Source of the DNA: Maricaulis virginensis
GTDB lineage: Bacteria > Pseudomonadota > Alphaproteobacteria > Caulobacterales > Maricaulaceae
Direction of reading: 5' to 3'
Length of the DNA: 64,000 nucleotides
Assembly: GCF_027922185.1 (NCBI RefSeq)
Contig: NZ_BSFE01000001.1
Location: 620,001 to 684,000, forward strand
Position 1 is the first letter of the stretch, and every line of letters begins with the position of its first letter. The notes under the pieces are model-generated. The model was not told the origin of the DNA and made no database searches. It saw only the letters and a program-made list of their open reading frames with translations. The translations under genes were made by a program, and so were the position numbers. This document shows positions 60,160 through 64,000 of the stretch, piece by piece.

Positions 60160-61803
60160 TCAGGCGTCGACCGTCGGGAATTCGTAGTCCTTGTAGATTT
60201 CCCGCAGCTTGGTCTTGAGTATCTTGCCGGTGGCGCCGATCGGCATCTCGTCGATGAACTCCACCGCATCCGGCACCCACCATTTGGGCACCTGGCCGCG
60301 CAGATAGTCCAGGATCGATCCGGCGTCCGGCGTGATGCCCGGCTTGGGCTGGACGACGAGCAGCGGGCGTTCCTGCCATTTCGGGTGCGGCATGCCCACG
60401 GCCGCCGCCATGGCGACATCCGGATGGCCCATGGCGGCGTTCTCCAGATCGATCGAGGAAATCCATTCCCCGCCGGTCTTGATCACGTCCTTGGAGCGGT
60501 CGGTGATGGTCATGTAGCCATCGCCGTCGAGATAGGCGACATCGCCGGTCCTGAACCAGCCATCCTCGGTGAAGCTGTCGGCACCGGCGCCGCGATAATA
60601 GGCCGAAGCGATCCACGGACCGCGCACCTGCACATGGCCGGAGGACTTGCCGTCCCAGGGCAGTTCCTTGCCTTCATCGTCGACGATACGCATGCCGACG
60701 CCGAAGACGAGGCGGCCCTGTTTGAGCTTGATCTTGATCTGCTCTTCGCGGTCCAGCGCGTCATGCTTGGGCAGGGAGGCATTGACCGTACCCAGCGGGC
60801 TCATCTCGGTCATGCCCCAGCCCTGCTGCATGACGACGTCATACTTGTCCTCATAGGCGCGCAGCAGCGCTTCGGGCAGGGCCGAGCCGCCGATCAGCAC
60901 GCGCTCGATCGAGTCGATGCGCTTGCCTTCCTGTTCGAGATAGTTGAGCAGGCCCAGCCACACCGTCGGCACGCCGGCGACATAATTGACCTTCTCGCCC
61001 TCGATCAGCTCGTGAATGCTCTTCCCGTCCATCTGCGCGCCGGGCATGACCAGCTTCGCGCCGTTCATCGGGGCGGCATAGGGAATGCCCCAGGCATTGA
61101 CGTGGAACATCGGCACCACCGGCAGCAACGTGCCGCGCGCGCCGACGCCGATCACGTCCGAGGCCGAGCAGGCCATGGCGTGCAGCACGTTGGAGCGGTG
61201 CGAATAAAGGACGCCCTTGGGATCGCCTGTCGTGCCGGACGTGTAGCACAGGCCGGCCGCGGTATACTCGTCGAACACCGGCCAGTCGAAATCGGACGAT
61301 TGTTCGGCGATCAGTTCCTCATAGGTCTTGCACTTGGTCTTGACGGCGTCGGCGTGCGACTTGTCGGTCATCAGCACCCAGTTCTTCACCGACTTGCACA
61401 TCTTCGAGATGCCGTCGACGATCGGTGCGAACTGCTTGTCGAAAAAGACCGCCTTGGCCTGGGCGTGCTCGAGCATCCACACGATCTGCTTGGGATCGAG
61501 ACGCGGATTGACCGTGTGCACCACGGCGCCCATGCCGGAAATGCCGTAATAGAGCTCGAAATGGCGATGCGAATTCCAGGCGATGGTGGCGACCCGGTCG
61601 CCCTCGCGAATCTTCAGCTTCTTCCTGAGTGCATTCGCCAGCTGTTTTGTACGCGTATGTGCTTCGGCATAGGTCTCGCGATGAATCTCGCCCGTCTCCG
61701 GCAGGCGTGTCACGATCTCCTGGCCGCCATGGCATTTGGCCGCGTGGACAAGAATGTCCGAAATCATCAACGGACAATCCATCATGTGTGCGCGGAATGT
61801 CAT
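60160..61803 (-). CDS. Acyl-CoA ligase, AlkK/DmdB type
   Basis: 547-residue AMP-forming acyl-CoA synthetase. Seen: the ATP-binding YTSGTTGDPKGVLYSHRS, PMFHVNAWGIPYA, QGWGMTEMSPLG, WFRTGDVAYLDGDGYMTITDRSKDVIKTGGEWIS, and C-terminal PIGATGKILKTKLRE with the acyl-adenylate lysine. The N-terminal pattern (MMDCPLMISDILVHAAKCHGGQEIV) is of the medium-chain AlkK / methylthiopropionate-CoA ligase DmdB branch. Substrate not fixed. GGGGAG precedes the ATG. It diverges from the threonine/serine dehydratase across 165 bp. Confidence 0.9.
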   Translation of the reverse strand: MTFRAHMMDCPLMISDILVHAAKCHGGQEIVTRLPETGEIHRETYAEAHTRTKQLANALRKKLKIREGDRVATIAWNSHRHFELYYGISGMGAVVHTVNPRLDPKQIVWMLEHAQAKAVFFDKQFAPIVDGISKMCKSVKNWVLMTDKSHADAVKTKCKTYEELIAEQSSDFDWPVFDEYTAAGLCYTSGTTGDPKGVLYSHRSNVLHAMACSASDVIGVGARGTLLPVVPMFHVNAWGIPYAAPMNGAKLVMPGAQMDGKSIHELIEGEKVNYVAGVPTVWLGLLNYLEQEGKRIDSIERVLIGGSALPEALLRAYEDKYDVVMQQGWGMTEMSPLGTVNASLPKHDALDREEQIKIKLKQGRLVFGVGMRIVDDEGKELPWDGKSSGHVQVRGPWIASAYYRGAGADSFTEDGWFRTGDVAYLDGDGYMTITDRSKDVIKTGGEWISSIDLENAAMGHPDVAMAAAVGMPHPKWQERPLLVVQPKPGITPDAGSILDYLRGQVPKWWVPDAVEFIDEMPIGATGKILKTKLREIYKDYEFPTVDA

Positions 61804-61968
61804 GCTCTCTCCCCTTAACTGGTCAACCGTTGCGTTGTTGTGGTGTTTTTCCCATCAAACGAATTCCCGGGCCGCGGCGCAATCCCTTTGCTCAATCGAT
61901 GTGAATTGCCTATGGGGTCCAGGCGGCTTTCGCCAGCCAAATCTGCGTATCATACCGGGAGAATTCCG

Positions 61969-62958
61969 ATGTCCAGCCCGCTGAACCCGCCATCCTATTC
62001 CGATATCGCCGACGCAGCGGAACGCCTGGCGGGGCATGCGGTCCGCACCCCCTTGTTGCGCAATGACGTGCTGGACGAGCGCACCGGCGCCCGGGTGTTC
62101 GTGAAGGCGGAATGCCTGCAGCGCACGGGATCGTTCAAGTTCCGCGGCGCGTTCAACCGCATTTCGCGCATGAATGCAGACGAAAAGACGCGCGGTGTCA
62201 TGGCCTACTCCTCGGGCAATCACGCCCAGGGCGTTGCGGCGGCGGCGCGGATCAACGGCACGACGGCCAAGATCCTGATGCCGGCCGACGCGCCGCGCTC
62301 GAAGGTCGAGGGGGTGAAGTTCTGGGGCGGCGAGGTCGTGGAATACGATCGCGGCACCCAGAATCGCGAGGAGATGGGCCGCGCCATTGCCGAGGCCGAG
62401 GGCCGCGTCCTGGTGCCGCCCTATGAAGACCCCTTCATCATCGCCGGCCAGGGCACCGCCGCGCTGGAAGCCAGCGAACAGATGGCCGAAGCCGGGGCTG
62501 TGCCGGATGTCGTGATCTGTCCGGCTGGCGGTGGCGGTCTGATTGCCGGCACCGGCTTGGCGATGCTGCATCACCACCCGGCAGCCCGGGTGTGGGCGGC
62601 CGAACCGGTCGGGTTCGACGATTTCCGCCGCTCGCTCGCCAGCGGCCGGCGCGAAATCAACGAGCGGCTGACGGGCTCGGTCTGCGACGCGATCATCACG
62701 CCGACACCGGGCGAGCTGACCTGGTCGATCAATTCCGGCCAGCTGGCCGGCGGTGCGGCCGTCAGCGATGACGAAGCCCTGGCCGCTGTCGCCTTTGCCT
62801 GGCGGCATCTGAAGATCGTGGTCGAGCCCGGCGGTGCGGTGGCCCTGGCGGCGGTGCTGACCGGCCGCGTCGAGACGCGCGGCAAGACGGTTTGCGTCAT
62901 TGCCAGCGGCGGCAATGTCGACCGCGCCATGTTCGCCCGCGCCCTGGAAAGCCTCTAG
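61969..62958 (+). CDS. Threonine/serine dehydratase (PLP-dependent)
   Basis: 329 residues, fold-type II PLP enzyme. Seen: the Schiff-base lysine in RTGSFKFRGAFNR, SSGNHAQGVAAAA, the PLP-phosphate loop PAGGGGLIAGTG, and ASGGNVD at the end. It lacks a C-terminal ACT domain, so it is of the catabolic threonine ammonia-lyase / serine dehydratase / serine racemase-like group, not biosynthetic IlvA. With tdh and kbl it gives a second exit for threonine. CGGGAGAA precedes ATG 61969; the longer frame from 61840 crosses the promoter region. Confidence 0.9.
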   Translation: MSSPLNPPSYSDIADAAERLAGHAVRTPLLRNDVLDERTGARVFVKAECLQRTGSFKFRGAFNRISRMNADEKTRGVMAYSSGNHAQGVAAAARINGTTAKILMPADAPRSKVEGVKFWGGEVVEYDRGTQNREEMGRAIAEAEGRVLVPPYEDPFIIAGQGTAALEASEQMAEAGAVPDVVICPAGGGGLIAGTGLAMLHHHPAARVWAAEPVGFDDFRRSLASGRREINERLTGSVCDAIITPTPGELTWSINSGQLAGGAAVSDDEALAAVAFAWRHLKIVVEPGGAVALAAVLTGRVETRGKTVCVIASGGNVDRAMFARALESL

Positions 62959-62964
62959 GCAACA

Positions 62965-62988
62965 GCCGGCGCCGCGGCGCCGGCCTTT
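62965..62988 (+). terminator. GC-rich palindrome, weak terminator candidate
   Basis: The perfect 20-bp palindrome GCCGGCGCCGCGGCGCCGGC is followed by cttta, only three T. It lies between converging genes (dehydratase and lytic transglycosylase) and could end either transcript, but the U tract is poor. Confidence 0.4.
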
Positions 62989-63004
62989 ACCTGCAAGCAT
63001 CTGC

Positions 63005-64000
63005 CTAACGATCCGACTCGTCGGCCTGCTCGTAATTCTCGTCCTCGAAACCGGGCTCGTCGCCGGGTTCGGAGCCCTCGTCATCAAGACCGGCTTCACC
63101 GGGTTCGAGTTCATCCGTCTCCACATTCACCGGCCGGGCCATGCCCGCCTCGTCCGTGAAGATCAGGACCGGTTCGGAACCGCGGCGCAGGTCTTCCTCG
63201 ATCAGCAGCGGCACGGCCGCATCGTCATCGAGACGCGACCGGTAGACCTGCAGATTCTCCATCACGCGCTGGACGTAATTGCGGGTCTCGGAGAAGGGGA
63301 TGCTTTCCACCCAGTCGACCGGATCGACATCCGGATCGCGCGGATCGCCATAGTCCTGGATCCAGCGGCGGGCGCGGTGGGCGCCGGCATTGTAGGCCGC
63401 CAGCGCCAGCACATAGGACCCGTCGAAATCCTCCACCACATCGGCCAGGTGATGCATGCCGAGGGTAAGATTATAGTCCAGATCGTCGGTCAGCCAGCTG
63501 AAGCGATACGGCACGCCCACCTGGCGCGCTGTCTGCCGCGCCGTCGCAGGCATCATCTGCATCATGCCGCGGGCACCGGCGCCGGACACCGCGTGCTGTC
63601 CGAACTCGGTCTCCTGGCGGATGATCGAGTGGGTCAGGGCGTCCTCGGGACGCAGCGCTGCGCTCCGGGGCAGGGTGATCGTGGGATAGGCGCTTTGCGG
63701 CAGGATGATGCCGCGCTGGCGGGCCGCCTTCGCCGCGCGCACCGACTGGCGCATGTAGAGATATTCGCTCGCCAGGCGGGCCAGCAGCACGGACTCGGCC
63801 GGATCGGTCAGCTGATCGTCCAGCCGGTAGGAGAGCAGGCGGAAATAATATTCCTCATCCTGCTCGGCCAGAAGCCGCATCGCCCGCACCAGCGGCCGCG
63901 CCTCAAAGCGAACCCGGGTCGCTTCGTCCGGCTCCGGTTCACGCTCGAGCGCCATGACGCCGCCACCGGACGCGTCCGGCAATTGCGCCAGGGCGAGCTG
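63005..64000 (-). CDS. Lytic transglycosylase, Slt70-like (partial, 5' end outside window)
   Basis: C-terminal 331 residues of a soluble lytic murein transglycosylase; the N-terminus lies beyond the right edge and the frame is open to position 64000. Seen: alpha-helical SLT superhelix remnants (RAMRLLAEQDEEYYFRLLSYRL), then the catalytic domain with Glu in IIRQETEFG, GARGMMQMMPATA, and ALAAYNAGAHRARRW, ending in a highly acidic tail (about 55 residues of Glu/Asp/Pro). It cleaves the glycan strand of peptidoglycan in the periplasm. The acidic tail is unusual for the family and may act in localisation or inhibition. Confidence 0.92.
   Translation of the reverse strand, partial: QLALAQLPDASGGGVMALEREPEPDEATRVRFEARPLVRAMRLLAEQDEEYYFRLLSYRLDDQLTDPAESVLLARLASEYLYMRQSVRAAKAARQRGIILPQSAYPTITLPRSAALRPEDALTHSIIRQETEFGQHAVSGAGARGMMQMMPATARQTARQVGVPYRFSWLTDDLDYNLTLGMHHLADVVEDFDGSYVLALAAYNAGAHRARRWIQDYGDPRDPDVDPVDWVESIPFSETRNYVQRVMENLQVYRSRLDDDAAVPLLIEEDLRRGSEPVLIFTDEAGMARPVNVETDELEPGEAGLDDEGSEPGDEPGFEDENYEQADESDR

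Overview
The window is GC-rich, densely coded chromosomal DNA from an aerobic, Gram-negative alphaproteobacterium. TonB-dependent receptors, a RamB-type glyoxylate regulator, an ETHE1/BigR sulfide module and a five-step Hut pathway suggest a marine, stalked-bacterium-like lineage (Hyphomonadaceae/Maricaulales). That placement is inferred from gene content, not from a marker gene. I found no rRNA, tRNA, CRISPR array, prophage or transposase.

Layout. 1-8343: a partial SDR, then a leftward set of serine hydrolase, GMC oxidoreductase and aldehyde dehydrogenase, divergent from a large TonB-dependent receptor; it reads as an uptake-and-oxidation module of unknown substrate. 8358-18811: a sterol-desaturase-like hydroxylase, an SLC13-type permease, an MgtC/DUF4010 protein, a LOG-family protein, a ferritin-like diiron protein, a GNAT acetyltransferase and an orphan histidine kinase. 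18979-29752: a C2 island, in which a RamB-like regulator diverges from isocitrate lyase and malate synthase and is followed by acetyl-CoA synthetase, DUF779, an ExaC-type aldehyde dehydrogenase and an AcoR-like regulator. Together these take acetaldehyde to acetate, acetyl-CoA and the glyoxylate shunt. 29857-32878: a persulfide-sensing ArsR repressor, a persulfide dioxygenase and a SulP anion transporter. 33214-39027: a histidine biosynthesis operon (TrpR-like regulator, hisG, a hisD-hisB fusion, hisH, hisA, hisF, hisIE). 39234-44682: a second TonB receptor, a second serine hydrolase and a large unknown exported protein. 44691-52356: the complete Hut route (hutC, hutF divergent from hutI, hutH, hutG, hutU), so histidine synthesis and degradation sit about 6 kb apart. 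52794-62958: threonine catabolism (kbl, tdh, a threonine/serine dehydratase) mixed with an LhgO-like oxidase, an iodotyrosine-deiodinase-like nitroreductase, membrane proteins and an AlkK/DmdB-type acyl-CoA ligase. A lytic transglycosylase is cut by the right edge.

Two things stand out. First, the his operon has gammaproteobacterial character (order G-D-B-H-A-F-IE, long HisG, HisIE fusion, a HisB half of the enterobacterial type), and one reading frame joins histidinol dehydrogenase directly to imidazoleglycerol-phosphate dehydratase. This is what one deletion of hisC plus the phosphatase half of a bifunctional hisB would leave. Second, at least five families of short non-coding inverted-repeat elements fill most of the longer gaps, nearly always directly 3' of a gene; one copy is flanked by a 14-bp direct repeat that looks like a target-site duplication.
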